Shown: positions 7,826 to 16,559 of the stretch, one piece after another | How the letters are laid out: the number at the start of each line of letters is the position of its first letter | Numbering within the stretch: position 1 is the first letter of the stretch | Assembly: GCA_051866775.1 (NCBI GenBank) | Contig: JBJDXR010000039.1 | Coordinates: 1 to 29,728, forward strand | From: RUG626 sp051866775 | GTDB taxonomy: Bacteria > Bacillota > Clostridia > Oscillospirales > Oscillospiraceae | Length of the DNA stretch: 29,728 nt | Direction: 5' to 3' | The notes under the pieces: model-generated | What the model was told of the DNA's origin: nothing | What the model saw: only the letters and a program-made list of their open reading frames with translations | Databases searched by the model: none | Program-made: the position numbers and the translations under genes

Positions 7826-8908
7826 TCAGTCCATATATCCCTGTGCGCACAGAAGCTCAGCTAGGAGCATAGCTCCGCCGGCTGCGCCGCGCAGAGTATT
7901 GTGAGAAAGACACACGAACTTGTAGTCATATTGGGTGTCCTCACGGAGACGGCCTATTGAGACGGCCATTCCACCCTCTAGATTGCGGTCGAGCTTTGTC
8001 TGTGGACGGTTATCCTCCTCAAAATAATGAAGGAAGTGCTCGGGCGCGGAGGGAAGCTTAAGCTGCTGCGGAAGCGAGGAAAAGCTTCTCCAGCGCTCTA
8101 TCATCTCCTCCTTAGAGGGCTTTTTATCAAAGGAGGCGAAAACTGCTGCCATATGCCCGTCGGAGCAGGCCACGCGGAAGCACTGAGCTGTAATGGAAGG
8201 GGAGGCGGCTTTTACAATCCGTCCGCCCTCTATGCTGCCCCAAAGCTTCAGCGGTTCCTGTTCGGATTTTTCTTCCTCACCGCCTATGTAGGGGATCACG
8301 TTGTCAATTATATCCGGGAAGGTATCAAAGGTCTTTCCGGCGCCCGATATCGCCTGATAAGTGCAGACGAGCGCCTTGCTTAGTCCAAACTCATCTTTGA
8401 GAGGATGGAGTGCCGGAACATAGCTCTGAAGAGAGCAGTTTGACTTTACGGCGATGAAACCGCGCTTTGTGCCGAGACGCGCGCGCTGGCTGTCGATTAT
8501 TGCAAGGTGCTGCGGGTTTATTTCAGGTACTACCATAGGCACGTCGTCGGTCCAGCGGTGTGCGCTGTTATTGGATACGACAGGACACTCGTGCTTTGCG
8601 TATGCTTCCTCAAGCGCCTTTATCTCTTCCTTTTTCATATCGACTGCAGAGAATACAAAATCGACGTTTGAAGCTATGGAATCAACGTCGCTCTCGGCGT
8701 TTTTAACTATCAGTTTTTTTGCACAGTCCGGCAGCGGAGACTGCATGAGCCATCTTCCGGAGACTGCCTCCTCGTAAGTTTTGCCGGAGCTGCGGCTGCT
8801 AGCGGCAACTTCGGTAAGCTCAAACCACGGGTGATTTGCGATAAGGGTGACGAACCGCTGGCCAACCATACCTGTTGCGCCAATGACTCCAACCTTGTAT
8901 TTTTTCAT
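7826..8908 (-). CDS. asd: Aspartate-semialdehyde dehydrogenase
   Basis: 360 residues from the ATG at 8908, which has GGAGG 7 nt upstream (8916-8920); an in-frame start at 8938 lacks this. It reduces aspartyl phosphate to aspartate semialdehyde with NADPH. Seen: the N-terminal nucleotide-binding GATGMVGQRF, the catalytic cysteine in KSNCSLQSY, QAISGAGK, and the histidine in VACSDGHMAAV. The AISGAGKTFD and GSIEGGRIV segments look like the archaeal/Gram-positive-type enzyme, slightly longer than the E. coli type; that subtype call is tentative. First gene of an asd-dapA operon. Confidence -1.
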   Translation of the reverse strand: MKKYKVGVIGATGMVGQRFVTLIANHPWFELTEVAASSRSSGKTYEEAVSGRWLMQSPLPDCAKKLIVKNAESDVDSIASNVDFVFSAVDMKKEEIKALEEAYAKHECPVVSNNSAHRWTDDVPMVVPEINPQHLAIIDSQRARLGTKRGFIAVKSNCSLQSYVPALHPLKDEFGLSKALVCTYQAISGAGKTFDTFPDIIDNVIPYIGGEEEKSEQEPLKLWGSIEGGRIVKAASPSITAQCFRVACSDGHMAAVFASFDKKPSKEEMIERWRSFSSLPQQLKLPSAPEHFLHYFEEDNRPQTKLDRNLEGGMAVSIGRLREDTQYDYKFVCLSHNTLRGAAGGAMLLAELLCAQGYMD

Positions 8909-9089
8909 TGATCTGCCTCCAATAACATGATATTCCATTCAGGGAAAATATTGACGGGAAAAAGCATACAAAAATACGATTGCGGTCTAGTCAAAAAGGA
9001 TATTTTGTAATATAATGTAACTATTCTTGCGTCCTTATCGGATTTCGTATTTATTTGTATTTTAATGTGTATTTGCTTTTACTTTGTGT

Positions 9090-9118
9090 ATGCTATCACA
9101 CTTACATTTTACTGTCAA
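9090..9118 (-). promoter_or_regulatory. Sigma-A-type promoter of asd-dapA
   Basis: On the minus strand TTGACA (9113-9118), 17 nt, TAGCAT (9090-9095). The leader before the asd ATG is about 175 nt. I looked there for a lysine riboswitch or T-box and saw no recognisable core of either. No convincing plus-strand promoter for the spoIID-like gene was found in the shared 8909-9171 gap. Confidence -1.
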
Positions 9119-9171
9119 CAAGAGTTTGTTTGCAAAACTCAGGAATTTTCAGCGTTTGAAAGGGTTTGACA

Positions 9172-10890
9172 ATGAAAAATTGGCTAAAAAAAGGTGCCGT
9201 TCTTTTTGTCCTGCTTGCTGTGCTTTTGATGCTACTTCCGGGAAATGATACCGCGGAGGCTGCCTATACCGCGCCGGTAGACATCGTTAAAATAGGTATT
9301 TACACTGATTCCACTAAGAACTACCCATCGGCGAATCTCCAGAACGTGACGAATTACGGATACGGCTATGAATTTGGCTACTACACCGCCGACAGGGAGT
9401 ATATCTCCCTTGATGCGCAGGTAACAAGCACAAACAAAATTTCCATGCTGATGGACAGAAATATGTACTATTCCGCATCCTCAAACAGCTATTCCGAGGA
9501 CATGAGCGGAAGTGTTGTTGTGGGGTGCTTCCATATACGGCTGGCGGCAGAATACTCCGACTATGCTTCTGCGCGCGCTGCCGCCGATACCTTTATATCA
9601 GTAAATGCCTTTGTCAGGTATGAAAAGGGAAGCTTTTATGTTTTGGCAGGTGAATATACCTCCTCGGCGGAGGCTTCCAGCGCCGCGGCAAATCTTGGGA
9701 TCGCCCAGTCCTATACGATAGACAGCGGCAGCACGTATACGGTCACAGTGGTTGAGACGGGCACGGATAAGATCCTTTTTGAGTTTGATTACGGCTCTAC
9801 ATACAGCCTTGCTGTTCGTCCGCTGTCCGTGGACGGGGAGAAGACTCAGACCTATTTTAAGAATAATAAGTATTATGGAGATTTCGTTTACTGGCGCAAT
9901 ACGGGTGGAAATCTTACCGTCATAAACTATGTGGATGTGGAGGATTACATAAAAGGAGTCATCCCCTATGAGATGAGCCCATCCTGGCCGGTGGAGGCGC
10001 TGAAGGCCGGCGCCGTTTCTGCCCGCACCTATGTTATGGCCAACCTGAATAAGCACCGTACGCTAGGCTTCGATATCTGCAATACAACTGAATGTCAGGT
10101 ATATTATGGAACCGGTTCTGCAAATGCCACTACCGATGCTGCGGTCGAAGAAACTGCCGGACAGTATCTTACCTATAATGGGGAGCTGTGCCAGACCTAT
10201 TATTATTCCAGCAACGGCGGTGCATCTGAGAACAGCGAGAATGTCTGGGCAAATAAGCTTGATTACCTTAGGGGCGTCGAGGATCCATATGAGGCCAAGG
10301 TAGCCTCCAGCATATCAAACTATTATTGGACTATGACGTTTACAGGTGAACAAATTGCCGCAAAGCTAAGAAGCCGTGGGTATAGCTGCTCGACGATCGT
10401 AAAATTTGAGATCGTCCAGTTTACAGATATGGGGAATGTCTATAAGATCACATTCACTGATTCAAACGGAAAGCAGTTCAGCTTCTCCAAAGAGAATTGC
10501 CGTCTTGTTTTGGGCCTGCGTTCTCAGCGTTACACTGTAAACGGACAGGCCGTATCATCCGGCGGCGATGTTTATGTAAATTCCTCTTTCGGTGTGCTGG
10601 GCGGTGAGCTAGGCGAAGCCTATGTGATTGGCTCAGGAGGTACGTCTGCAATCACATCAGGAGATGTTTACGCTATTACCGGAACTGGCACAGTCGAGAA
10701 GGTCGATACGTCAGGCTCCGGCTCTGTCAGCTCCTCCGGAGACACTTTTGTTATTACAGGCTCCGGCTATGGGCATAATGTTGGACTAAGCCAATGGGGC
10801 TCCTATTCAATGGCTAAATATTATTCAAAAACTTATGTGGAGATACTTACTTTCTATTACACAGGAGCAACGATCGAGACCTCTATGTGA
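9172..10890 (+). CDS. SpoIID/LytB-family peptidoglycan lytic transglycosylase-like protein
   Basis: 572 residues from the ATG at 9172 (GAAAGGG 7 nt upstream; a TTG six bases earlier is less likely). The N-terminus is a Sec signal peptide: KNWLKKG, a hydrophobic run, then cleavage near TAEA. Residues about 115-170 look like a SPOR-type peptidoglycan-binding repeat. The SpoIID domain follows: YVDVEDYIKGVIPYEMSPSW, then AVSARTYVMANL, and finally GYGHNVGLSQWGSYSMA near the C-terminus. SpoIID degrades glycan strands lacking stem peptides during engulfment. This protein is longer than B. subtilis SpoIID (about 343 residues), so it may be a SpoIID paralog rather than the sporulation enzyme itself. 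queA follows 21 bp downstream. Confidence -1.
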   Translation: MKNWLKKGAVLFVLLAVLLMLLPGNDTAEAAYTAPVDIVKIGIYTDSTKNYPSANLQNVTNYGYGYEFGYYTADREYISLDAQVTSTNKISMLMDRNMYYSASSNSYSEDMSGSVVVGCFHIRLAAEYSDYASARAAADTFISVNAFVRYEKGSFYVLAGEYTSSAEASSAAANLGIAQSYTIDSGSTYTVTVVETGTDKILFEFDYGSTYSLAVRPLSVDGEKTQTYFKNNKYYGDFVYWRNTGGNLTVINYVDVEDYIKGVIPYEMSPSWPVEALKAGAVSARTYVMANLNKHRTLGFDICNTTECQVYYGTGSANATTDAAVEETAGQYLTYNGELCQTYYYSSNGGASENSENVWANKLDYLRGVEDPYEAKVASSISNYYWTMTFTGEQIAAKLRSRGYSCSTIVKFEIVQFTDMGNVYKITFTDSNGKQFSFSKENCRLVLGLRSQRYTVNGQAVSSGGDVYVNSSFGVLGGELGEAYVIGSGGTSAITSGDVYAITGTGTVEKVDTSGSGSVSSSGDTFVITGSGYGHNVGLSQWGSYSMAKYYSKTYVEILTFYYTGATIETSM

Positions 10891-10911
10891 CAGAAGGTGC
10901 ACTGCTTTAAT

Positions 10912-11964
10912 ATGAAAACTTCTGATTTTTTCTATGATCTGCCGAAGGAACTTATAGCTCAAACACCCCTTGATAAGCGTGATGAATCACGTCTTATGCT
11001 GCTTGATAAAGAGACGGGGAAAGTTGAGCATAGGCATTTTTATGAGCTTCCGGATTTTTTAAACCCAGGCGACTGCCTTGTACTTAACGACTCCCGCGTC
11101 CTGCCTGCGAGACTTTTTGGAAAGCGGCCGACTGGCGGTGCGGTGGAGGTGCTGCTGCTCAATGATAAAGGCAGCGGCGTTTGGGAGTGCCTTACACGCC
11201 CGGGAAAAAAGACGAGAGCCGGTATGGAACTTGTTTTCGGGGATGGGGAGCTTACCGCCCGTGTCCTCAGTGAGATCGAAGGCGGAAACCGACTCATTAA
11301 ATTTGATTATGACGGCATATTTATCGAGATACTTGAGCGTCTGGGGCGTATGCCGCTGCCGCCGTATATCCATGAGGAGCTTCATGACAGTGAGAGATAC
11401 CAGACTGTCTATTCCCGTGAGCTTGGCTCTGCGGCCGCGCCCACTGCAGGCCTTCATTTTACGCCGGAGCTTTTAAAGAAAATTGAGGACAAGGGCATAC
11501 CTCTTGCTTATGTGACCCTCCATGTGGGACTTGGCACCTTTCGGCCGGTAAAAGAGGACGAGATTGAAAACCATGATATGCACTCGGAATTTTGCCAGAT
11601 CAGCCCGGAAGCAGCTGAGATTATCAACAGGACTAAGAAAAACGGCGGTCGTGTTGTTTGTATCGGTACCACCTCCTGCCGCACGGTGGAGTCATTTGCC
11701 GACAATGACGGATTTCTTAAGCCTTGTTCCGGCTGGACGAATATTTTTATTTATCCCGGCTATAAATTTAAGTGCCTTGACGCATTGGTTACAAATTTCC
11801 ATCTTCCGGAGAGCACGCTTCTCATGCTTGTATCAGCCCTTGCTGGGAGGGAGAATGTCCTTGCGGCATACGAAGAAGCCGTCAGGGAGCGTTACCGCTT
11901 TTTCAGCTTTGGAGATGCAATGCTGATTATGAATGGGACAGGGAAACCGGCTTGGAAGACATGA
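10912..11964 (+). CDS. queA: S-adenosylmethionine:tRNA ribosyltransferase-isomerase
   Basis: 350 residues, normal for QueA. It transfers the ribosyl moiety of SAM to preQ1 in tRNA, making epoxyqueuosine. Family features: the N-terminus KTSDFFYDLPKELIAQ with DESRLMLLD, LNDSRVLPARLFG, PPYIHE, AAPTAGLHFT and the C-terminal LVTNFHLPESTL. The ATG at 10912 matches the family start; the AAGG site is 14 nt upstream, looser than usual. An in-frame GTG at 10897 would overlap that site. It follows the spoIID-like gene by 21 bp, with a strong terminator after it. tgt, its pathway partner, lies far away at 25051. Confidence -1.
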   Translation: MKTSDFFYDLPKELIAQTPLDKRDESRLMLLDKETGKVEHRHFYELPDFLNPGDCLVLNDSRVLPARLFGKRPTGGAVEVLLLNDKGSGVWECLTRPGKKTRAGMELVFGDGELTARVLSEIEGGNRLIKFDYDGIFIEILERLGRMPLPPYIHEELHDSERYQTVYSRELGSAAAPTAGLHFTPELLKKIEDKGIPLAYVTLHVGLGTFRPVKEDEIENHDMHSEFCQISPEAAEIINRTKKNGGRVVCIGTTSCRTVESFADNDGFLKPCSGWTNIFIYPGYKFKCLDALVTNFHLPESTLLMLVSALAGRENVLAAYEEAVRERYRFFSFGDAMLIMNGTGKPAWKT

Positions 11965-12004
11965 GAATCAAAAACGGTCAGTCTCTGACTTGCTGATTTG
12001 AATA

Positions 12005-12051
12005 CCCCCATCTGTTTTACAGTTATAGTATTACTGCAAAACAGATGGGGG
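12005..12051. terminator. Strong hairpin between convergent queA and the 12096 gene
   Basis: CCCCCATCTGTTTT (12005-12018) pairs with AAAACAGATGGGGG (12038-12051), with CAGT/ACTG extending the stem. TTTAAATAT follows on the plus strand. It sits between convergent genes and could serve both, better for queA. Confidence -1.
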
Positions 12052-12095
12052 TTTAAATATGTATTGGAATTGCCGAAGCTGATTAGGATTACGCG

Positions 12096-12677
12096 TTAAG
12101 CGTTATCCTTAATCTTATTAATGTCGGAAAACGGTAAAACCTTTACACCTATCGGTCTGTTTATAAAAAATATGGCTGAGGCACATCCCACTTCTACCAC
12201 ATGAAGCAGCAGTACTATATATTCATTTGTCATATCGGTCTTATCTCCCAGAAGAACTGTAGCAACATGAACAATCAGAAGGAGACCAATACTGCACAAA
12301 AGAATGGTACACGCTGTTCTCAATCTTGAGTAAGAGGCTTGGAACTCATATTCTTTCATAAGCCTTGGAGCAAACAGGGTGGAAAAGAGCGGAAAGGCAA
12401 AATACAAAAGCGCAATACAGCAGAGCAAAGCATATAGACTGCTGACGCCTGAAATATTGCTTGGCGCAGATATAAGCATAGAAACAACATGACAGATCGC
12501 CAGTACTGCAAACAGCAGCGAATACAAAAGCTTAGTCGTTTTAAGCTGTTTGTCAGTTAAAGTGAGCTTATAGTGATTACCTACATAGATATAACCGTAT
12601 TTTTGCTCCTTGTCTCCCTGAGACGAAAGAGGCACTTTTTTATAGCCCTTATAGTATTTTTCCAATCGCTTTATCAA
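12096..12677 (-). CDS. Small multi-pass membrane protein, unknown function
   Basis: About 193 residues if it starts at the TTG at 12677 (GGGGTGG 5 nt upstream). A longer frame opens with a GTG at 12746, but that lies inside the oppA terminator hairpin and is unlikely. The N-terminal 40 residues are basic and soluble (IKRLEKYYKGYKKVPLSS). Four hydrophobic helices follow, roughly at residues 48-68, 78-98, 120-143 and 155-172 of the short form. I recognise no family. It is transcribed convergently to queA and shares its terminator. It lies downstream of oppA on the same strand but beyond the oppA terminator, so it depends on readthrough or an unseen promoter. Start uncertain. Confidence -1.
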   Translation of the reverse strand: MIKRLEKYYKGYKKVPLSSQGDKEQKYGYIYVGNHYKLTLTDKQLKTTKLLYSLLFAVLAICHVVSMLISAPSNISGVSSLYALLCCIALLYFAFPLFSTLFAPRLMKEYEFQASYSRLRTACTILLCSIGLLLIVHVATVLLGDKTDMTNEYIVLLLHVVEVGCASAIFFINRPIGVKVLPFSDINKIKDNA

Positions 12678-12737
12678 GGCAGCCACCCCATGAATTTCGG
12701 ATAATATAATTATATGTGTTTTTTCTGAAAAGTAAAT

Positions 12738-12765
12738 AAAGGGCACGGATTTTTCCGTGCCCTTT
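12738..12765 (-). terminator. Terminator of the oppA-type gene
   Basis: AAAGGGCACGG (12738-12748) and CCGTGCCCTTT (12755-12765) form an 11-bp stem with a 6-nt loop, 10 bp past the binding-protein stop codon. ATTTACTTTT follows on the minus strand. Confidence -1.
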
Positions 12766-12775
12766 ATTATTGCGA

Positions 12776-14389
12776 TTATTCGGTAACAGTTATGAATCTC
12801 AGATCGTGGACACCGTCATTATTGACCTGGATTCCGGTGATATTGGAGGTATACGCAAATGCCTCGGTAGGCTGGAACAGGAAAATGAATGCATAGCCGT
12901 CCATAACATGCTGGAGAGCATCCTGAAGTATCAGATCGCGCTCCTCGGTATCAATGCACTTAGACGCCTGAGCTATAAGGTCAAACTGTTCCTGGTCAAC
13001 ATAGCCTGTGTGGAAAGAATCTTTGCTGGAGAACTCATTGGAATAGAGGGTGAAGCCTTCACCATAAGTCTGCGGAGAACCAGCAATGGAGATATCGTAG
13101 TCGCCTGCCTTACGGCGGGAGGATACGGTAGCCTGCTCAAGAAGCTCTACCTTGAGATTAATGCCGACCTCAGCAGCATTGTTCATAATTGCAGTTGCAA
13201 GCTCGGAGGCTCTGCTGTGTACTGCGTTACTGACCATAAAGCTGATCTCGCTGCCGTCGTAGTCAGAAGCGTCAACAAGAGCTTTTGCTGCATCAACGTC
13301 ATACTCATAGCCTTCTGTGCCATCCTTGTAACCTATCATGGTGGAGGAGAAGGGCCAATCTGCTACCTCGCCGCCGCCGATTATGTAGTCGACGATCTCC
13401 TGCCTGTTGATGCACATAGACAGCGCTTTACGAAGATTGATATCGCTGAAGACTCTGCCCTCGGAGCAATTGAGGAACAGGAAATAGGGGCGGTCACGAG
13501 TGTACTCAACAACGGAGAAGCCCTCGCTCCTAAGAGCGTCTACCTGATCGAGGGTAACGCCGTCAACATAGTTGACCTCACCGGCGCGGAGCGCAGAGAG
13601 ACGGCTGGTAGTGTCGCTTATCTGCTTGTAAGTTATGGTCTTTACGTTGGTGGAACGGCCTTCAACATCCCAACCCCACCAATCATCATTACGCTCAAAT
13701 GTTATGATGGAATTTGTAAAGTCCGCATCAACGACTTTATAAGCGCCGGAGCCTATCGGCTGCTGCCAGTAAGCGTCAGGGTCAGCCTCCCATGCGGATT
13801 TGCAGAGAATTCCAAAGGTCATGGAGCTGTTCATAAACTTTGCACACACATCGTTGAAGGTGAAAACTACTGTGCTTTCGTCGGTCGCGGTCACGTCGGC
13901 AACCTCGGCTTTGAGGGAGGTGGAGGTGTTCGATTCCAGATCCTTTATGATGCGGTTGAAGGTAAACTCAACATCATAAGCTGTGAGAGGCTCTCCGTTT
14001 GTAAAGGTGATGCCGTCTCTTACGGTAATCGTGAGGGTTAGATAGTCGTCGCTCCAGGTCCAATCGGAGGCAACGGCGCCGGTGTAATTGCCCTGATGGT
14101 CGGACTCAAAAAGGGTATCGGTCCACAGGGGGATAAGCTGCGCGTAAATGCTGCCGGAGGAATTAAAATTGTCAAGGGTCAGGGTAGCATCAGCGGAACT
14201 AATAATAATTTCGGCATCTGTAATTGCGGACGCGGCGTTTCCGTTATCGCTATTGCCTTCGGAGTTGGCGTTGTTGGAGTCAGAGGAGCTGCCGTCAGCA
14301 GGATCGTTGCTGTCTTCAGTTTTTGAGCAGCCTGAAAACAGTGACAGCATAAGAACAAGTACCAAAATGAGTGATAGCCATTTTTTCAT
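12776..14389 (-). CDS. Family 5 extracellular solute-binding lipoprotein (OppA/DppA type)
   Basis: 537 residues with a lipoprotein signal: KKWLSLILVLVLMLSLFSGC, Cys about residue 21 as the lipidation site, then a Ser/Asn/Gly/Asp-rich linker to about residue 55. The mature part shows SBP_bac_5 features such as LTITVRDGITFTNGEPLTA followed by YDVEFTFNRI, and SDINLRKALSMCINRQEIV. It captures a ligand outside the membrane for an ABC importer. RBS AAAGGAG is in place. It is divergent from the permease genes at 14753 rather than leading them, so receptor and transporter can be expressed separately. The family binds peptides, nickel, glutathione or oligosaccharides; the ligand cannot be told from sequence, though neighbouring mutarotase and MBL genes hint at a sugar- or lactone-like compound (inference). 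Confidence -1.
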   Translation of the reverse strand: MKKWLSLILVLVLMLSLFSGCSKTEDSNDPADGSSSDSNNANSEGNSDNGNAASAITDAEIIISSADATLTLDNFNSSGSIYAQLIPLWTDTLFESDHQGNYTGAVASDWTWSDDYLTLTITVRDGITFTNGEPLTAYDVEFTFNRIIKDLESNTSTSLKAEVADVTATDESTVVFTFNDVCAKFMNSSMTFGILCKSAWEADPDAYWQQPIGSGAYKVVDADFTNSIITFERNDDWWGWDVEGRSTNVKTITYKQISDTTSRLSALRAGEVNYVDGVTLDQVDALRSEGFSVVEYTRDRPYFLFLNCSEGRVFSDINLRKALSMCINRQEIVDYIIGGGEVADWPFSSTMIGYKDGTEGYEYDVDAAKALVDASDYDGSEISFMVSNAVHSRASELATAIMNNAAEVGINLKVELLEQATVSSRRKAGDYDISIAGSPQTYGEGFTLYSNEFSSKDSFHTGYVDQEQFDLIAQASKCIDTEERDLILQDALQHVMDGYAFIFLFQPTEAFAYTSNITGIQVNNDGVHDLRFITVTE

Positions 14390-14479
14390 TGATTTCTCTC
14401 CTTTAATACATTTTTTACCGAGTATTTTGAAAAAGCAATTTGATTTGAATTACCAAAATACACCGGTGTTTTCTCGAGC

Positions 14480-14690
14480 AGCTTGTGGAGCTTGTACAAA
14501 GCATACAAAAATAACTGCTGAGAGTAAACAACAATTTGCACAAACAGCAAATATTTTTTGCGCAATATGCACAAGGATGCAAACATTTGTCGATATATGT
14601 CTTTGTACTTTAATTTTGTCATTTATGTTGTTATATTGAAAATAAATCGGACTGTTGTAATACATAGAAATATTACATGAGCTTGTGGAG
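14480..14690. repeat. Exact 11-bp direct repeats exactly 200 bp apart between divergent transporter genes
   Basis: AGCTTGTGGAG occurs at 14480-14490 and 14680-14690 in the same orientation. One copy lies just past the predicted oppA start site and the other overlaps the predicted -35 of the permease operon. They may be operator sites for one regulator. Apart from these and the two weak promoters, the 14390-14752 gap shows no RNA element I recognise. Confidence -1.
14500..14528 (-). promoter_or_regulatory. Possible promoter of the oppA-type gene
   Basis: Minus strand TTTACT (14523-14528), 17 nt, TATGCT (14500-14505). Four of six bases match consensus in each hexamer, so this is tentative. Confidence -1.
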
Positions 14691-14710
14691 TTTTTGTATC
14701 TATGTATATC
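14683..14710 (+). promoter_or_regulatory. Possible promoter of the permease operon
   Basis: TTGTGG (14683-14688), 16 nt, TATATC (14705-14710), about 43 bp before the oppB-type ATG. The -35 lies in the 11-bp direct repeat. It is a weak match and tentative. Confidence -1.
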
Positions 14711-14752
14711 GTATAGCACCGATAAGACAAAAAGCAGATTAGGAGGTTCTAA

Positions 14753-15673
14753 ATGAAGCGAAGGCTTTTGACAAGACTTATCTCAATGGTGATAACCTTG
14801 ATTGGTGTATCAATCATTGCATTCACGCTTGTTCGGCTTACCCCAGGTAACCCAGCAGAGTTAATGCTTCCTGATGACGCTAGCGAGGAGCAGATAGCTG
14901 CACAGGAACGCAAAATGGGTCTGGATAAGCCGGTTATTGTTCAGTATTTCACTTACATGGCAGGTGTCCTCAAAGGAGATTTGGGATATTCGTATAAGTT
15001 CAATATGGAGGTTTCCAAACTTATCGCTTTGCGCTTCCCTCAGACTGCAAAACTTGCCGGCGTGACGCTCTCATGGATGCTGGTTTTCTCCATCACCCTC
15101 GGCGTGGTTGCCGGAATTAATAAGGGCAAGGGCATAGATGTATTCTCGATGATTTTTGCTCTCTTTGGACAGGCTGTCGCTCCGGTCTGGCTCAGCTTGA
15201 TGATGATATTGTTTTTCGCAGTTAAACTCAAGTGGCTGCCGACAGGAGGCGTTGGCGGGCTTAAATATATGATAATGCCCAGCCTGTGCCAGGGACTTCA
15301 GTCCTCGGCGATAGTATCCCGTATGACGAGAACCGGCATGGTAGATGTCCTTCAGGAAGACTACATAACGGCAATGCGCGCACGCGGTGTCAGCAAGATA
15401 AAGATATACACCGTATATGCCCTGAAGAATGCGATACTCTCAACGGTAACAACTATCGGAAACCAGATAGCCCACCTTCTGGCGGGCGCCGCGGTAATTG
15501 AGTCAATATTTAGTTGGCCGGGAATGGGTCAGCTTCTGATTCAGGCAATTGGCTACCGTGATCTTCAGCTGGTTCAGTCACTGCTGATGGTATCAGCCCT
15601 TATTATTGCTGTCACAAACCTTGTGGTTGACTTCGTTTATACGCTGGTCGATCCTCGTATCTCATTTAATTGA
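14753..15673 (+). CDS. oppB: ABC transporter permease, OppB/DppB type
   Basis: 306 residues, AGGAGG upstream of the ATG. Typical OppB/DppB opening (RLLTRLISMVITLIGVSIIA, then LVRLTPGNPAELM), about six transmembrane helices, and the cytoplasmic EAA loop DYITAMRARGVSKIKIYTVY that docks on the ATPase subunit. It forms one half of the membrane channel with the next gene product. First gene of a long plus-strand operon. The opp name marks the transporter family only; dpp or another substrate class is equally possible. Complete, nothing unusual. Confidence -1.
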   Translation: MKRRLLTRLISMVITLIGVSIIAFTLVRLTPGNPAELMLPDDASEEQIAAQERKMGLDKPVIVQYFTYMAGVLKGDLGYSYKFNMEVSKLIALRFPQTAKLAGVTLSWMLVFSITLGVVAGINKGKGIDVFSMIFALFGQAVAPVWLSLMMILFFAVKLKWLPTGGVGGLKYMIMPSLCQGLQSSAIVSRMTRTGMVDVLQEDYITAMRARGVSKIKIYTVYALKNAILSTVTTIGNQIAHLLAGAAVIESIFSWPGMGQLLIQAIGYRDLQLVQSLLMVSALIIAVTNLVVDFVYTLVDPRISFN

Positions 15674-15690
15674 TAGGAGGGGTAGGATAT

Positions 15691-16545
15691 ATGAGTGCAG
15701 AAGTATTTTTTAGGCGTGCAAAGAAGAGTAAATTCTTTCTTTTAGGTGCTATAGGCGTAATAATCCTTCTTATTGTGATTCTTCTGGTCCCGTATCTTCT
15801 TCCCTATGACTACGCGACAGGTGAGCTGAAGGACAGAAATCTCAAGCCGGAATGGTTCTCAAATGGTCTCAAAGGACACATTTTAGGCTGTGATGCACTT
15901 GGCAGAGATGTCCTTGCGCGGGCAATTTACGGCGGACGTATCTCTATGTTCATAGCTGTAGTGGTTGTCGCGGCAAATCTGATAATCGGAACTGTGATGG
16001 GACTTATTGCAGGAACGCTTGGCGGTAAGGTGGACAACGTGATAATGCGTATCTGTGAGATTTTCCAGGCGGTTCCTGGGCTTATGCTTGCACTGTGTAT
16101 AGTGGCGGTCATCGGCGTAAATTTCAGTAACCTTATAATTGTTATGCTTATAACCGGCTGGTCGAGGTTTACAAGACTTGTACGCGGCAGCGTCCTGTCC
16201 ATACGCAACATGGAATATGTTAAAGCGTCCAAGGCGCTCGGTGGACACCAGCCGCATATAATTTTCACTCAGATACTGCCTAATGTGGTTACCCCGCTTA
16301 TAATACTTGCAAGCCAGAGCATCGGCAGTACAATTCTTTCCGAGTCCGGCCTCAGCTATCTCGGCTGCGGTGTTCCGGTACCAACTCCTGCATGGGGCAG
16401 TATGATATCCGAGGGACGTCAGTACCTGACTACGGCGCCGTGGCTTATTATAGTTCCCGGTGTGTTCCTTATGTTCACAGTCCTATCTTTCAACTTCCTT
16501 GGCGACGGACTGAGAGACATTCTTGACCCGAAGAACAAGGATTAA
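15691..16545 (+). CDS. oppC: ABC transporter permease, OppC/DppC type
   Basis: 284 residues from the ATG at 15691, chosen over an upstream TTG overlapping oppB because GGAGG (15676-15680) lies 10 nt before it. An N-terminal helix (FFLLGAIGVIILLIVILLVP) is followed by the GCDALGRDVLARAIYGGRIS segment typical of OppC and then five or so helices. The EAA-type loop MEYVKASKALGGHQPHII contacts the ATPases. Second channel half with the oppB-type protein, 17 bp downstream of it. Complete. Confidence -1.
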   Translation: MSAEVFFRRAKKSKFFLLGAIGVIILLIVILLVPYLLPYDYATGELKDRNLKPEWFSNGLKGHILGCDALGRDVLARAIYGGRISMFIAVVVVAANLIIGTVMGLIAGTLGGKVDNVIMRICEIFQAVPGLMLALCIVAVIGVNFSNLIIVMLITGWSRFTRLVRGSVLSIRNMEYVKASKALGGHQPHIIFTQILPNVVTPLIILASQSIGSTILSESGLSYLGCGVPVPTPAWGSMISEGRQYLTTAPWLIIVPGVFLMFTVLSFNFLGDGLRDILDPKNKD

Positions 16546-16559
16546 TGGAGGATACATCA

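Noticed and set aside
8909..9083. Possible lysine riboswitch or T-box in the asd leader
   Set aside because: The length and position fit, but I found neither the conserved lysine-riboswitch core nor a T-box GGTGG-type antiterminator.
12678..12746. Longer start for the small membrane protein at a GTG at 12746
   Set aside because: The GTG lies inside the stem of the oppA terminator and has no ribosome-binding site.
12770..14041. 423-codon plus-strand open frame opposite the binding-protein gene
   Set aside because: The minus frame encodes a clear lipoprotein of the SBP_bac_5 family with a good start. The plus frame shows no domain and overlaps it fully.
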